Shown here: positions 7,304-16,062 of the stretch, piece after piece
Numbering within the stretch: the first letter of the stretch is position 1
Layout: each line of letters begins with the position of its first letter
Assembly (NCBI RefSeq): GCF_000385335.1
Contig: NZ_ARWA01000001.1
Span: 1,938,001 to 2,002,000 of the forward strand
From: Methyloferula stellata AR4
GTDB lineage: Bacteria > Pseudomonadota > Alphaproteobacteria > Rhizobiales > Beijerinckiaceae
Direction: 5' to 3'
Length of the DNA: 64,000 nt
Made by a program: the position numbers and the translations under genes
The notes under the pieces: generated by a model
What the model was told of the DNA's origin: nothing
The model's input: the letters and a program-made list of their open reading frames with translations, nothing else
The model's database searches: none

Positions 7304-8770
7304 TCAACGGCTCCGCGCGATCTTCAAAACCGCATCGAGATCGGCATGTTTCTCGAGGTGATCGGCGAGCGCGTCGAGCGCTGCTTCCATCTGTGCCTCA
7401 TAGGCCAATTGCGACGCGATCCCGAAGCCTGCGAGCCATTGCTTGCGAAAGCTGTCGGATGAAAAAAGCCCATGGACATAAGTGCCTTGCACGCGGCCGT
7501 CGGGCGATGTCGCGCCGTCCGGGCGATCTTCGATCATGAGCATGGGCCTTGCGCAATCGGCGCCTTGCGTCGCGCCCAAATGGATCTCATAGCCCGAGAT
7601 CTGCGCTCCCGTCAGGCAATGCGTGGCGCTCAGAACGGGCGTTGTGCGTTTCTCCGCCGCCATGCGCGTTTCGACCGAAAGGAGGCCCAATCCGTCGATG
7701 CTGCCGGGCGTGCCATCGACGCCGTCCAAGTCTTCGATCGCAAGGCCCAGCATTTGATAGCCGCCGCAAAGCCCGAGCACATGGCCGCCGCGGCGCACAT
7801 GCGCGGCAATATCGATGTGCCAGCCCTGCTCGCGCAGAAAGGCGAGATCGCCCATGGTCGATTTTGAGCCGGGCAGGATGACGAGATCGGCATCGCCGGG
7901 CAGGGCACTCCCCGGACGCACGAAAACGAGTTCGACATCGGGCTCCTGCCCAAGCGGATCGAGATCGTCGAAATTCGCGATCCGCGCCAAGGCCGGCACG
8001 GCGATCTTGAATTTGGAGGCCGTGCTCCGGCGGCGGAGGTCGAGCGAATCTTCCGCTGGAAGATTGGCCGTCGCAGGCAGAAAGGGAATGAGGCCGAGGC
8101 TGGGCCAGGAGGTGATTCGCGAGATCGCCTCGATACCGTCCTGAAACAGGCTCGGATCGCCGCGAAATTTATTGATGAGAAAACCTTTGATCCTGTCGCG
8201 GTCTTCCGGCGCCAGAACGGCATGGGTTCCGGCGAGGCTCGCGATGACGCCGCCGCGATCGATGTCGCCGGCGATGATCACGGGCAGATCGGCGGCATTG
8301 GCAAAGCCCATATTGGCGATATCGTTCGCCCGCAGATTGATCTCGGCCGGGCTGCCTGCGCCTTCGACAAGCACCAGATCGGCAGCTTGTTCGAGATGCC
8401 TGAAGCTCTCCAGCACCGAAGGCAGAAGCTCGATCTTGCGTTTCGCATAATCCGCCGCGCTGGCGTGGCCGATCGATCGGCCCTGCACGATGATCTGCGC
8501 GCCGCGATCCGTCTCGGGCTTCAACAGGACGGGATTCATATGGATGCTGGGTGCGACCCGCGCGGCACGGGCCTGGAGAGCCTGGGCACGGCCGATCTCG
8601 CCGCCGTCTGCGGTCACGGCCGCATTGTTCGACATGTTCTGTGGCTTGAAAGGCTGCACGCGCAAACCGCGCCGTGTGAAAGCGCGGGCGAGCCCCGCGA
8701 CCAAGGTCGATTTGCCGACGCCCGATCCGGTGCCCTGGATCATGATCGCGGGGACGCGTGTCTCGTCCAA
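7304..8770 (-). CDS. cobQ: Cobyric acid synthase CobQ
   Basis: Glutamine-dependent amidotransferase that amidates adenosylcobyrinic a,c-diamide at side chains b, d, e and g. The N-terminal half is a dethiobiotin-synthetase-like ATPase with P-loop [10 protein letters not shown] (residues 13-22), [12 protein letters not shown], and [15 protein letters not shown]. The C-terminal half is a class I glutaminase with [13 protein letters not shown] holding the nucleophilic Cys, and YVHGLFSSD with a catalytic His. Length 488 aa is standard. The start is a TTG with GAGGG nine bases upstream. It is convergent with cbiB, which uses its product. Confidence 0.95.
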   Translation of the reverse strand: MDETRVPAIMIQGTGSGVGKSTLVAGLARAFTRRGLRVQPFKPQNMSNNAAVTADGGEIGRAQALQARAARVAPSIHMNPVLLKPETDRGAQIIVQGRSIGHASAADYAKRKIELLPSVLESFRHLEQAADLVLVEGAGSPAEINLRANDIANMGFANAADLPVIIAGDIDRGGVIASLAGTHAVLAPEDRDRIKGFLINKFRGDPSLFQDGIEAISRITSWPSLGLIPFLPATANLPAEDSLDLRRRSTASKFKIAVPALARIANFDDLDPLGQEPDVELVFVRPGSALPGDADLVILPGSKSTMGDLAFLREQGWHIDIAAHVRRGGHVLGLCGGYQMLGLAIEDLDGVDGTPGSIDGLGLLSVETRMAAEKRTTPVLSATHCLTGAQISGYEIHLGATQGADCARPMLMIEDRPDGATSPDGRVQGTYVHGLFSSDSFRKQWLAGFGIASQLAYEAQMEAALDALADHLEKHADLDAVLKIARSR

Positions 8771-8855
8771 GATAGTGGGCCCTCAAAAACCAATCGGCCC
8801 CATGATAAACATGAGGCCGATCGAAATGTCTTCGAGATATTGGGCGCTGCGGCGA

Positions 8856-9140
8856 TCAGGAATTGGCTTCGAAGATCAGCTGGAACGTATCGCCCGGAAT
8901 GGTGAAAGCGCCGCGGCCGCCCGACAAGGCCATGTAATAGCTGGAGGCGACGCGGCAGAGGCGGTCGAACCACTCTTGGTCCTTGAGGCCCTGCGGCTTG
9001 TGGTTGATCATGTTGACGAGGCCGTTCGGCTGGAAGCGGACATTGATCACGACTTCGCCGCGGGCGCCTTGACCGGACCTGGCGGGCGAGGCGGGCTTCG
9101 TTTCATTTGTGGCTTCTTGGGCCGGTGCGCTATCAGTCAT
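8856..9140 (-). CDS. Hypothetical protein, 94 aa, not recognised
   Basis: The first 28 residues are Ala/Thr/Ser/Pro-rich and probably disordered. Residues 29-94 look like a compact alpha/beta domain: VVINVRFQPNGLVNMINHKP, then QEWFDRLCRVASSYYMALSGG and GAFTIPGDTFQLIFEA. There is no signal peptide or membrane segment. It is upstream of and codirectional with cobQ, with about 85 bases between them. A perfect FNR/FixK-type box (9347-9360) lies 207 bases upstream, so low-oxygen control is possible. I cannot assign a function. Confidence 0.65.
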   Translation of the reverse strand: MTDSAPAQEATNETKPASPARSGQGARGEVVINVRFQPNGLVNMINHKPQGLKDQEWFDRLCRVASSYYMALSGGRGAFTIPGDTFQLIFEANS

Positions 9141-9441
9141 CTTATGATCTCCAACTATCGGTTATTTGAGCGCAGCTCCTGCATCGTTATGGGTTAAAAA
9201 TACATAACGAGTCAAGGCTGGGCTTGGCCTTTACGGGCCGCCTATTTGGAAGATTTGGAGACTGATGCGCCGGTTTTTGCCGCCTGACGAAACCCGCCCC
9301 CCTCGCTTTCCGGCGAGGGTGATGCATTGTGACAGCCGTTTGAAACTTGATCTGGATCAAATCGCAACCGGCCTGCGCTACAATGTCGCTTCCCGGGCAA
9401 TCGCGGCGGGGGGTTAGCCGTTCAGCGCCTAGGGGCCATGT
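9141..9441. other. Non-coding stretch with one FixK/FNR box and a GC hairpin
   Basis: 301 bases between the 94-aa gene and the small membrane protein gene. Apart from the FNR-type box at 9347-9360 it holds a hairpin near 9300-9320 (CCTCGC-TTTCCG-GCGAGG). Nothing else convincing was seen; a 50-codon plus-strand frame starting at 9265 was judged spurious. Confidence 0.5.
9347..9360. promoter_or_regulatory. FNR/FixK-type box, perfect palindrome
   Basis: TTGATCTGGATCAA matches the FNR/FixK consensus TTGAT-N4-ATCAA at every fixed position. The nearest downstream gene is the 94-aa gene on the minus strand (207 bases). On the plus strand the next gene is dusA, more than 300 bases away. Confidence 0.6.
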
Positions 9442-9543
9442 TTACGGCTTGCGGGACCGGTAATCGACGATCATGAGCGAACCCGCGAATACGATAAAAG
9501 ACGCTACAACCAATCCAAGAAAGCAGATTTCAAAAGTCGGCAT
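9442..9543 (-). CDS. 33-aa single-span membrane protein
   Basis: A short gene with a very strong ribosome site, GGAGG, six bases before its ATG. The protein starts MPTFEICFLGLVVASFIVFA, with one transmembrane helix covering about residues 6-26, and ends in the charged VDYRSRKP, so the N-terminus is probably periplasmic by the positive-inside rule. Centred 57 bases upstream of the ATG is TTGACATCGATCAA, an FNR/FixK-type box, so expression under low oxygen is likely. Small proteins of this build often accompany respiratory oxidases or transporters, but no partner is adjacent. The function is unknown. Confidence 0.6.
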   Translation of the reverse strand: MPTFEICFLGLVVASFIVFAGSLMIVDYRSRKP

Positions 9544-9593
9544 ATTATCCTCCCTGCGCCGAGTGGAGTATGCCGTGATCGGGGTGTCGTTCT

Positions 9594-9607
9594 TTGACAT
9601 CGATCAA
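9594..9607. promoter_or_regulatory. FNR/FixK-type box upstream of the 33-aa membrane protein
   Basis: TTGACATCGATCAA fits TTGAY-N4-RTCAA. It is centred 57 bases before the minus-strand ATG at 9543. If the site acts at the usual -41.5 position, the transcript would start about 15 bases before the ATG, just 5' of the GGAGG. Confidence 0.6.
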
Positions 9608-9683
9608 GTTGCGGTGCACCGAAACCTCGTCCCGGCGTAATAGGCGCCGGCGATCTCGTCTCCAGCGATGAGACAATTGGTAA

Positions 9684-10694
9684 ATGAAGTTGGATCAGCG
9701 GTTCATATTCAGCGTCGCGCCCATGATGGAATGGACCGACCGGCATTGCCGGTTCTTCCATCGCGTCTTGTCGCGCCATGCGCGGCTTTATACCGAGATG
9801 GTGACGACCGCTGCCATTCTGCGCGGTCATCGCGACCGGCTGCTGGCCTATGACGCGGCTGAACATCCCGTGGCTCTGCAGCTCGGCGGCTCCGATCCTG
9901 CCGACCTCGCCGCGGCCGCGGCCATTGGTGCGGACTTCGGTTATGACGAGATCAATCTCAACATCGGGTGCCCGTCCGACCGCGTGCAGGAGGGCGCTTT
10001 CGGTGCTTGCCTGATGCGCGAGCCGGCGCTCGTCGGCGACTGCGTCGCCGCGATGAAGGCGCGGGTTTCAATCCCCGTCACGGTGAAATGCCGGCTCGGC
10101 GTCGACGATCAAGATCCGCAAGAAGCGCTTCATGCGCTGGCCGAAAGCGTGATCGCGGCCGGCGCGGACGCCTTGATCGTGCATGCCCGCAAGGCCTGGC
10201 TGAAAGGCCTGTCGCCGCGTGAAAATCGCGATGTGCCGCCCTTGGATTATGGCCTCGTGCATGCGCTCAAACAGCGCTTTCCGCAAACGCCGGTCATCCT
10301 CAACGGTGGCCTCGTGCGGCTCGATCAGATGCAAGAGCAATTGCAGCAGCATGTCGATGGGGTGATGGTCGGGCGCGCGGCCTATCAGGACCCGGCGCTT
10401 CTGCTCGATGTGGACCGGCTGCTCTTTGGTGCCGAACCCGCCGCCGAAGATGCTTTCGCGGCGATCGAACTTTTCATGCCTTATGTCGAGCGGCGTTTGG
10501 CCGAGGGCGTGCCGCTGCATGCCATGACGCGGCATATTCTGGGCCTCTTCAATGGGCGCAAGGGCGCGCGCGCCTGGCGGCGGCATTTGGCGACCGAAGG
10601 CGTGAAGCCCGGCGCCGATGCGCGGATATTGCGCGAGGCTTTGGCCTATGTGCGCGATCCGGCGCGGCGCGATATGGCCGAGGCGGCGGCGTAG
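9684..10694 (+). CDS. dusA: tRNA-dihydrouridine(20/20a) synthase DusA
   Basis: FMN enzyme reducing uridines 20 and 20a in the tRNA D-loop. Motifs: FSVAPMMEWTDRHCRFF at the N-terminus, EINLNIGCPSDRVQ, and GAFGACLM with catalytic Cys109. Then come VTVKCRLGVDD, LIVHARKAWLKGLSP.ENR, VILNGG and DGVMVGRAAYQDP. The AWLKGLSP segment marks the DusA subfamily. 336 aa is typical. The 3' end overlaps the convergent ribbon-helix-helix gene by 49 bases. Confidence 0.93.
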   Translation: MKLDQRFIFSVAPMMEWTDRHCRFFHRVLSRHARLYTEMVTTAAILRGHRDRLLAYDAAEHPVALQLGGSDPADLAAAAAIGADFGYDEINLNIGCPSDRVQEGAFGACLMREPALVGDCVAAMKARVSIPVTVKCRLGVDDQDPQEALHALAESVIAAGADALIVHARKAWLKGLSPRENRDVPPLDYGLVHALKQRFPQTPVILNGGLVRLDQMQEQLQQHVDGVMVGRAAYQDPALLLDVDRLLFGAEPAAEDAFAAIELFMPYVERRLAEGVPLHAMTRHILGLFNGRKGARAWRRHLATEGVKPGADARILREALAYVRDPARRDMAEAAA

Positions 10695-11062
10695 GAATTC
10701 ACTTTCGCCAAACGCGGCCGGGGCCGTCTTTCGTCGGCGAGAACGAAAGCCGGATTGAGGCTGCCGATCGCCACTTTACGATCGGCCGGAATGCGCCCGT
10801 CGCGTTGCAGCGCCAGATAGCGCGCACAACAGACCCGCAGAAACGATGCGAAATTGTGCTTTTCGAAGCCCGACTCGACGATCTCATTGTAAAGTTTGGT
10901 GATGAGCTGATTGAGCGTCATGCCGTCGCGCGCGCCGATCTCGGTCAGAATCGTCCAAAACAGGTTCTCGAGCCTGAGGCTTGTCGAAACCCCATGCAGG
11001 CGCAATGAGCGCGTCTTCATCTCATAAAGCTTCGGATCGGCGCTGATGAAAATCTCGCACAT
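10646..11062 (-). CDS. Ribbon-helix-helix domain protein
   Basis: 138 aa from an ATG preceded by AGGAGG at a five-base spacing. A longer in-frame start at 11140 lacks such a site. KTRSLRLHGVSTSLRLENLF begins a ribbon-helix-helix-like domain, followed by LTEIGARDGMTLNQLITKLY and NFASFLRVCCARYLAL, a pattern I recognise from the small alphaproteobacterial RHH family (Pfam RHH_4). Such proteins are usually dimeric DNA-binding repressors. The C-terminal third is basic and poorly structured. Its targets are unknown. It is transcribed away from the DJ-1 gene end and overlaps the dusA 3' end. Confidence 0.75.
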   Translation of the reverse strand: MCEIFISADPKLYEMKTRSLRLHGVSTSLRLENLFWTILTEIGARDGMTLNQLITKLYNEIVESGFEKHNFASFLRVCCARYLALQRDGRIPADRKVAIGSLNPAFVLADERRPRPRLAKVNSYAAASAISRRAGSRT

Positions 11063-11136
11063 GCGCGCCTCCTGGATCACCCGGCGGAGCCTCGTTGGGT
11101 CCGCCGGAGAGAATCGTATCATTGCCTCGGGCCAGA

Positions 11137-11754
11137 TCAAGCCGCCGATTGAACCTGAGCCTGAGCCGCTTGGTCTTCGAAGCTGATTTTCACGCCGAGA
11201 ACTTTGAGAAATTGGCCGATCCAGTCCGGATGCGCGGGCCAGGCGGGCGCGGTGACGAGATTGCCATCCGTGACGGCGCCATTGATCGGAATATCGGCAT
11301 AGGTGCCGCCGGCATGTTCCACGTCGAAACGGCAGGCCGGATAGGCGGAACAGGTGCGGCCCTTCAAGACATCGGCGGCGGCGAGCAATTGCGCGCCATG
11401 GCAGATCGCGGCGACGGGCTTGCCGGCGGCGAAGAAATCCTGAACGATTTTGATGACATTGGGATCGAGGCGCAAATACTCCGGCGCCCGGCCGCCGGGG
11501 ATGACGAGCCCGTCATAATTCGCGGCGGCGACATCGGTGAAGTCGGCGGTCAAAGCGAAATTATGGCCGCGCTTTTCCGAATAGGTCTGTTGGCCTTCGA
11601 AATCGTGAATGGCGGTCGCGATCGTCTCGCCCGCCTTTTTATTGGGGCAGACCGCGTCGACGGAAAGGCCCACGGCGAGGAGCGCCTGAAACGGCACCAT
11701 GGTTTCGTAATCTTCGGCAAAATCGCCCGCGATCAAAAGGATACGCTTGCCCAT
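11137..11754 (-). CDS. DJ-1/PfpI family protein
   Basis: 205-aa class I glutaminase-like fold. [20 protein letters not shown] opens the domain; [15 protein letters not shown] and [20 protein letters not shown] contain the nucleophile-elbow Cys followed by His. It resembles PfpI/YhbO-type proteins (protease, deglycase or stress chaperone; the biochemical role is debated). The ATG at 11754 has GGGAG eight bases upstream; an ATG seven codons earlier lies inside that region and is less likely. The ribbon-helix-helix gene follows on the same strand after 74 bases. Confidence 0.88.
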   Translation of the reverse strand: MGKRILLIAGDFAEDYETMVPFQALLAVGLSVDAVCPNKKAGETIATAIHDFEGQQTYSEKRGHNFALTADFTDVAAANYDGLVIPGGRAPEYLRLDPNVIKIVQDFFAAGKPVAAICHGAQLLAAADVLKGRTCSAYPACRFDVEHAGGTYADIPINGAVTDGNLVTAPAWPAHPDWIGQFLKVLGVKISFEDQAAQAQVQSAA

Positions 11755-11855
11755 GTGACGTTCTCCCTGCTGCATTGGTTTTTATGATGCAGGGGATCAT
11801 ACGCCCGTTGGCGCCGGATGGGTGTTAGCCGGTTACAGCAGGCGCGCGGTCTCTT

Positions 11856-12866
11856 TCACGCGATCGCCTTGCCAAGCCGCCCGGCGAGTTCCTGGATGAA
11901 TTGCCACGCCGTCCGGCCCGAGCGGGCGCCGCGCGTCACCGACCATTCGAGCGCCTCGGCGGTGATTTTCTCCTTTTCGCCGCCTAGGCTGAAATGGTCG
12001 ACATAGGCGAAGACCATGTCGAGATATTCGGCCTGCGAGCAATTGTGGAAGCCGAGCCAGAGCCCAAAGCGGTCCGAAAGCGAGATTTTCTCTTCGACCG
12101 CCTCGCCCGGATTGATCGCGGTGGAGCGCTCGTTGTCGACCATGTCGCGCGGCATGAGATGGCGGCGGTTGGAGGTCGCATAGAAGAGCACATTGCGCGG
12201 TCGGCCTTCGATACCGCCTTCGAGCACGGCTTTTAGGGACTTATAGCTCGTGTCCGCGACGTCGAAGGACAGGTCGTCGCAAAACAGCAGGAATTGAAAG
12301 GGCGCGTCGCGGAGCAAGCTCATGAGGTGCGGCAGGCTGTCTATGTCTTCGCGATGAATTTCGATGAGCTTCAAAGGCGGCGTGCTCGCCAAAAGATTGG
12401 CGTTGATCTCGGCATGCGCGGCTTTCACGAGGGAGGATTTGCCCATGCCGCGGGCGCCCCACAAAAGCACATTATTGGCGGGCAGACCTCTCGAGAAACG
12501 TTCCGTATTCTCCGTCAAAATATCGCGGATGCGGTCGATCCCGCGTAAAAGCGCGATCTCGACGCGGCTCACGCGCGGCACGGGCTGGAGCATTTCGGCC
12601 GCGGCATGCCAGACGAAAGCATCGGCGGCTGCGAAGGCGGGCGCTTCCGTCTCGCCCGGCGCCAATCTTTCGAGCGCGTCTGCGATCCGCTCCAAGACCT
12701 TGGCGAAATCCTCTGCCGCCGTAGGGGAAACCGGGGCCGGCTTCGACTTCGCCTTCAAGGCAATTTTTTTGCTCTTTTTCTGATCGGGGGCGGCTGCCGG
12801 GAAAAGCGCCTCTTTCGCCGCCGGAGACGAACCGCGCCCGCCGGGATTCTTTTTATTTTTGGACAT
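11856..12866 (-). CDS. DUF815-family AAA+ ATPase
   Basis: 336 aa. A Lys/Pro/Ala-rich, probably disordered N-terminus (1-50) leads to a AAA+ core: Walker A GARGMGKSS (residues 137-145), Walker B FLLFCDDLSFD, and a sensor-like NVLFYATSNRRHLMPRDM, which is the DUF815 signature. The family is widespread and of poorly defined function; it is sometimes annotated simply as ATP-binding protein. No clear Shine-Dalgarno sequence precedes the ATG. A 26-base near-perfect palindrome lies 35 bases upstream (12901-12926) and may be an operator. Confidence 0.88.
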   Translation of the reverse strand: MSKNKKNPGGRGSSPAAKEALFPAAAPDQKKSKKIALKAKSKPAPVSPTAAEDFAKVLERIADALERLAPGETEAPAFAAADAFVWHAAAEMLQPVPRVSRVEIALLRGIDRIRDILTENTERFSRGLPANNVLLWGARGMGKSSLVKAAHAEINANLLASTPPLKLIEIHREDIDSLPHLMSLLRDAPFQFLLFCDDLSFDVADTSYKSLKAVLEGGIEGRPRNVLFYATSNRRHLMPRDMVDNERSTAINPGEAVEEKISLSDRFGLWLGFHNCSQAEYLDMVFAYVDHFSLGGEKEKITAEALEWSVTRGARSGRTAWQFIQELAGRLGKAIA

Positions 12867-12900
12867 GATGATGAGGTCTTGCGATCAGGATGGGCCGTAA

Positions 12901-12926
12901 AAGACACCGGATATATCCGATGTCTT
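12901..12926. promoter_or_regulatory. 26-base near-perfect palindrome upstream of the DUF815 gene
   Basis: Arms AAGACACCGGATA and TATCCGATGTCTT pair at 12 of 13 positions with no loop. It is too symmetrical for chance, lies 35 bases before the DUF815 start, and is not a member of the dispersed repeat families. Operator or intrinsic hairpin; no T-tract follows. Confidence 0.45.
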
Positions 12927-13022
12927 GTGAATTATGAACGCTTTCGACTTCAATACGCACATATTCCAGTCGAGGGCGGATAGCCCGCGAAGACCCGCGT
13001 GCTATGGACCGTTTGAATCACT

Positions 13023-13120
13023 GAGGACCGTCATTGCGAGGCGCAAAGCGACGAAGCAATCCATGCCATAATTGAGCGGTTGCACTGGATTGCTTCGCTT
13101 CGCTCGCAATGACGGTCCTC
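13023..13120. repeat. P4 palindromic repeat (GTCATTGCGAG family)
   Basis: Begins GAGGACCGTCATTGCGAG and ends CTCGCAATGACGGTCCTC, with inner arms GACGAAGCAATCCA / TGGATTGCTTCG. The type is common in alphaproteobacterial genomes, and this is the only copy in the window. It separates the starts of the DUF815 gene from the end of the globin gene. Confidence 0.85.
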
Positions 13121-13148
13121 GGATCACCTAATAAGTGAATCCCTATTT

Positions 13149-13613
13149 CTAGCCCGGCGCTGCCTGTTCGACGGCGGCCGCATTGCCTTTGGTTGAATGG
13201 TCTATCGCGTCGCGGGCCGCGGCCTTCATCGTTTCAGCGATGAGGACATAAGTCGCGATCCAGGCATTGCGCACCTCGGGCGTGAAAGCCTCGCCCAATT
13301 GCTGCTCCAAGGTCCAAATCAGACTTTGTCCGATGACATTATAATGCTCGTCGCGCACACCGTAGCCGACGTGCCGGATCGCGAGGGCTTCGAGCGTCGG
13401 GACGACGGTCTCGAGACTTTGAAGGCCGGCAACGAGCGTCGCGAGCATGCGGACCAATTTCTTGCTCTGGACGGCCATATCCTCCTTGAACATCTCCTTC
13501 AAGGTGGGGTCCAGGCTGAACAGGCGCTCGTAGAATTTCGGTCCGAATTCGTCCGCCTGAGGCAGAATTTGAACGAATGTCGTCTTGACCATATCGACTT
13601 CGGCAGGCGTCAT
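13149..13613 (-). CDS. Single-domain bacterial globin
   Basis: 154-aa globin of the Vitreoscilla-hemoglobin / flavohemoglobin-head type. Aligned features: Tyr28 (B10) in GPKFYERLF, Gln49 (E7) in DMAVQSKKLV, proximal His81 (F8) in AIRHVGYGV, and HYNVIGQSLIW for the start of helix G. No reductase domain follows, so an external reductase would be needed for NO dioxygenation; oxygen storage or delivery is the alternative. The ATG at 13613 is preceded by GGGAGG; a start seven codons upstream is less likely. No FNR or NsrR site was found upstream. Confidence 0.9.
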   Translation of the reverse strand: MTPAEVDMVKTTFVQILPQADEFGPKFYERLFSLDPTLKEMFKEDMAVQSKKLVRMLATLVAGLQSLETVVPTLEALAIRHVGYGVRDEHYNVIGQSLIWTLEQQLGEAFTPEVRNAWIATYVLIAETMKAAARDAIDHSTKGNAAAVEQAAPG

Positions 13614-13943
13614 GACAAACCTCCCTTTCAGCAAAGCTTTTGGTGGCGCAGCCTTGCTCGGCAGCGGAGCTTATGCCCACTCCGGGAAAAGTCGAATCAA
13701 CGGTTGCTCCATCCCACGCAAAGGCTCGATGATCGATGGCTTGATAGACGAGCGCGTTGATCTTCTGCCGGAAATACCAGCGGATCGGACCGGCGATAGT
13801 CGACCGTCTTCCGGCTAGGGATGCGGATTTGGCCGGGGCCGCCGCCGTTCATCGGGTCCGGCAGGCTTTCCCGCGCATTTTCGCGGCGCCATTGCTTTCG
13901 GGGCGCCGCTGGCTATAGTCCGCCGCCAATCCGGCCCGGGCCC
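13614..13943. other. Divergent spacer between globin and yajC
   Basis: 330 bases presumably holding both promoters. I saw no palindromic operator, FNR-type box, RNA gene or repeat. A GC-rich stretch at 13821-13943 is open in the yajC frame but has no family-like sequence and is treated as leader. Confidence 0.4.
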
Positions 13944-14300
13944 ATGATGGAGACGCTTTTGATTACGCCCGCTTATGCGCAGACCGCGGCTGGTGCGGCT
14001 GTCGGTTTGAACGATATTCTCATCCAATATGTCGCGCCTTTCGGCCTGATCTTCATCATCATGTATTTTTTGGTCCTGCGACCGCAGACGAAAAAAGCCA
14101 AAGATCATGCCGAACTCGTCAAGAACGTCCGGCGCGGTGACAGTATCGTGACGTCCGGTGGGCTCATCGGTAAGGTCACCAAGGTGATCGACGACGCCGA
14201 AGTCGAAATCGAGATCGCGCCGAATGTCAGGGTGCGCGTGGCGCGTCCGATGATCGCCGATGTGCGGTCCAAAGCCGAGCCCGTCAAGGAACAGGCTTGA
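13944..14300 (+). CDS. yajC: Preprotein translocase subunit YajC
   Basis: 118-aa Sec accessory protein. After a short N-terminus (MMETLLITPAYAQ) there is one membrane helix, YVAPFGLIFIIMYFLVLRP, then the conserved QTKKAKDHAELVKNVRRGD, TSGGLIGKV and the basic C-terminal part. It forms a complex with SecD and SecF, encoded next on the same strand. Two adjacent ATG codons (13944, 13947) are possible starts; neither has a strong ribosome site. Confidence 0.92.
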   Translation: MMETLLITPAYAQTAAGAAVGLNDILIQYVAPFGLIFIIMYFLVLRPQTKKAKDHAELVKNVRRGDSIVTSGGLIGKVTKVIDDAEVEIEIAPNVRVRVARPMIADVRSKAEPVKEQA

Positions 14301-14341
14301 TCGCCCGCCATTGCGGGCCCAACCGGATGATTTGAACCCTC

Positions 14342-15931
14342 ATGCTGCGTTTCGCGACTTGGAAAATCGTTTCGATCCTCGCCATGACGGCTTTGGCCTT
14401 CCTGGTGATCGTGCCGAGCCTGCTTTCGCCTGCGACGCGCGAGGTCGTGTCGTCGCATATACCCTCCTGGGTGCCTTTCAAGACCATCGTGCTCGGCCTC
14501 GACCTTCAAGGCGGCTCGCATGTGCTGCTCGAAGTCGACAGCGCTTCGGTGGTGAAGACGCAGGTCGACAATTTACGCGACGACGTGCGCCGCGTGCTGC
14601 GCGAGGAGAAGGTTTCGATCACGGGTGGCATAGGCATCTTGCCGCGCGGCGTGCAATTGCGCATTGCCGACGCGGCGGAGCGCGACCGAATCCTGCCGAA
14701 GCTCCACCAGCTTGGGACGCCGGTCGGCGCCGGACTGACAGGACGCGTGTCCACGCTGGACGTCAATGACAATGGCAGCGGCCTTATTCAGCTTACGCTG
14801 ACGGATGCGGGTATCAAGGACAAGATCAGACGTGCCGTAGAGCAGTCGATTGAGGTTCTGCGCCGCCGCGTCGATGCGCTCGGCACGACGGAGCCCAATA
14901 TCCAGCGCCAAGGCGACGACCGCATTCTGGTCGAGGTGCCGGGCCTGCAGAACCCCGATAAGCTCAAAGAAATTCTGGGCACGACGGCGAAGCTCGAGTT
15001 CCGCCTCGTCGCCGATCCAGGCGCCGATTCGAACGATGTCGAAATGCTCGATCAGACCGATCAGCCGGGCAAGATCCCGGTCGAGAAACGCGTCATGGTG
15101 CAAGGCGAAGACTTGACCGATGCGTCGCCCGGCTTCGACAGCCGGACGCAGGAGCCGATCGTCAATTTCAAATTCAATATTCGCGGCGGCCAGCGCTTCG
15201 GCCAGGTGACATCTGAAAATGTCGGGCGGCCCTTCGCCATCGTGCTCGACGGGAAGGTCATTTCGGCGCCACGTATTCTGGGGCCGATCACCGGCGGCTC
15301 CGGTCAGATCTCCGGGCATTTCACGGTTGAATCGGCGAATAATCTTTCGGTCTTGCTGCGTGCCGGCGCCTTGCCCGCCAAGCTTACGATCGTCGAAGAG
15401 CGCACTGTTGGTCCGGGCCTCGGGCAAGATTCGATCGATGCCGGCAAACGCGCCGCCTATGTGGGCGCGGCACTTGTCGCGTTCTATATGCTGATCACCT
15501 ACGGCACGTTCGGCATATTCGCGAATATCGCGCTCTTCGTGCATATCAGCTTCATCTTCGCCGGGCTGATCTTGCTCGGCGCGACGCTGACCTTGCCGGG
15601 CATCGCAGGTATCGTGTTGACGATCGGCATGGCGGTCGACTCCAATGTGCTGATCTATGAGCGCATCAGGGAAGAAAACCATATGGGGCGTTCGGTCATC
15701 GCTTCGCTCGATGCCGGCTTCAAACGCGCGTTTGCGACGATCGTCGATTCGAATGTGACGATGTTCGTCGCCGCCGCGATCCTGTATTTTCTGGGCTCCG
15801 GCCCCGTGCGCGGCTTCGCGGTATCGCTCGGCCTTGGCATTCTGACCTCGATCGTCACCGCTGTGACCATGACGCGGATGATGATCGCCGTCTGGTATCA
15901 ATTCGCGCGTCCGAAGCGCCTGCCGATATAA
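14342..15931 (+). CDS. secD: Protein translocase subunit SecD
   Basis: 529-aa RND-type membrane protein using proton motive force to help pull proteins out of SecYEG. One N-terminal helix (ILAMTALAFLVIVPSLLSP), the motif LGLDLQGGSHVLLEV, a large periplasmic region with the P1 domain (VLRRRVDALGTTEPNIQRQG), then five C-terminal helices including GIAGIVLTIGMAVDSNVLIY, the SecD transmembrane signature. It lies 41 bases after yajC, and secF follows after a P3 repeat. Confidence 0.95.
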   Translation: MLRFATWKIVSILAMTALAFLVIVPSLLSPATREVVSSHIPSWVPFKTIVLGLDLQGGSHVLLEVDSASVVKTQVDNLRDDVRRVLREEKVSITGGIGILPRGVQLRIADAAERDRILPKLHQLGTPVGAGLTGRVSTLDVNDNGSGLIQLTLTDAGIKDKIRRAVEQSIEVLRRRVDALGTTEPNIQRQGDDRILVEVPGLQNPDKLKEILGTTAKLEFRLVADPGADSNDVEMLDQTDQPGKIPVEKRVMVQGEDLTDASPGFDSRTQEPIVNFKFNIRGGQRFGQVTSENVGRPFAIVLDGKVISAPRILGPITGGSGQISGHFTVESANNLSVLLRAGALPAKLTIVEERTVGPGLGQDSIDAGKRAAYVGAALVAFYMLITYGTFGIFANIALFVHISFIFAGLILLGATLTLPGIAGIVLTIGMAVDSNVLIYERIREENHMGRSVIASLDAGFKRAFATIVDSNVTMFVAAAILYFLGSGPVRGFAVSLGLGILTSIVTAVTMTRMMIAVWYQFARPKRLPI

Positions 15932-15938
15932 TACGCAG

Positions 15939-16041
15939 CCCTCCTGCTGAGGAGCCCGCGTAGCGGGCGTCTCGAAGCACGAGGGCGATCCTGAGGCTTC
16001 ATCCTTCGAGACGCGAGCTTCGCTCGCTCCTCAGGATGAGG
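15939..16041. repeat. P3 palindromic repeat between secD and secF
   Basis: CCTCCTGCTGAGGAGC...GTCTCGAAGCACGAGG followed by an inverted copy, ATCCTTCGAGACGC...GCTCCTCAGGATGAGG, with inner hairpins of the type CCCGC-GTA-GCGGG. Other copies are at 30696, 35668, 48735 and 53330. It is inside the secDF transcription unit. Confidence 0.85.
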
Positions 16042-16062
16042 AATGTGTAGAAGGTTAGTTAG

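Noticed and set aside
2029-8855. Cobalamin riboswitch upstream of cob genes
   Set aside because: No B12-box-like sequence or extended leader found in any of the cob upstream regions.
9265-9417. 50-codon plus-strand frame with GGAG upstream
   Set aside because: Composition is not protein-like, it crosses the FNR-type box, and no neighbouring gene continues it.
13821-13943. Long N-terminal extension of YajC
   Set aside because: Arg/Pro-rich sequence without conservation; YajC normally begins just before its membrane helix.
14573-15901. Very long open frame antisense to secD
   Set aside because: GC-rich codon bias leaves long mirror frames; secD on the other strand has full family motifs.
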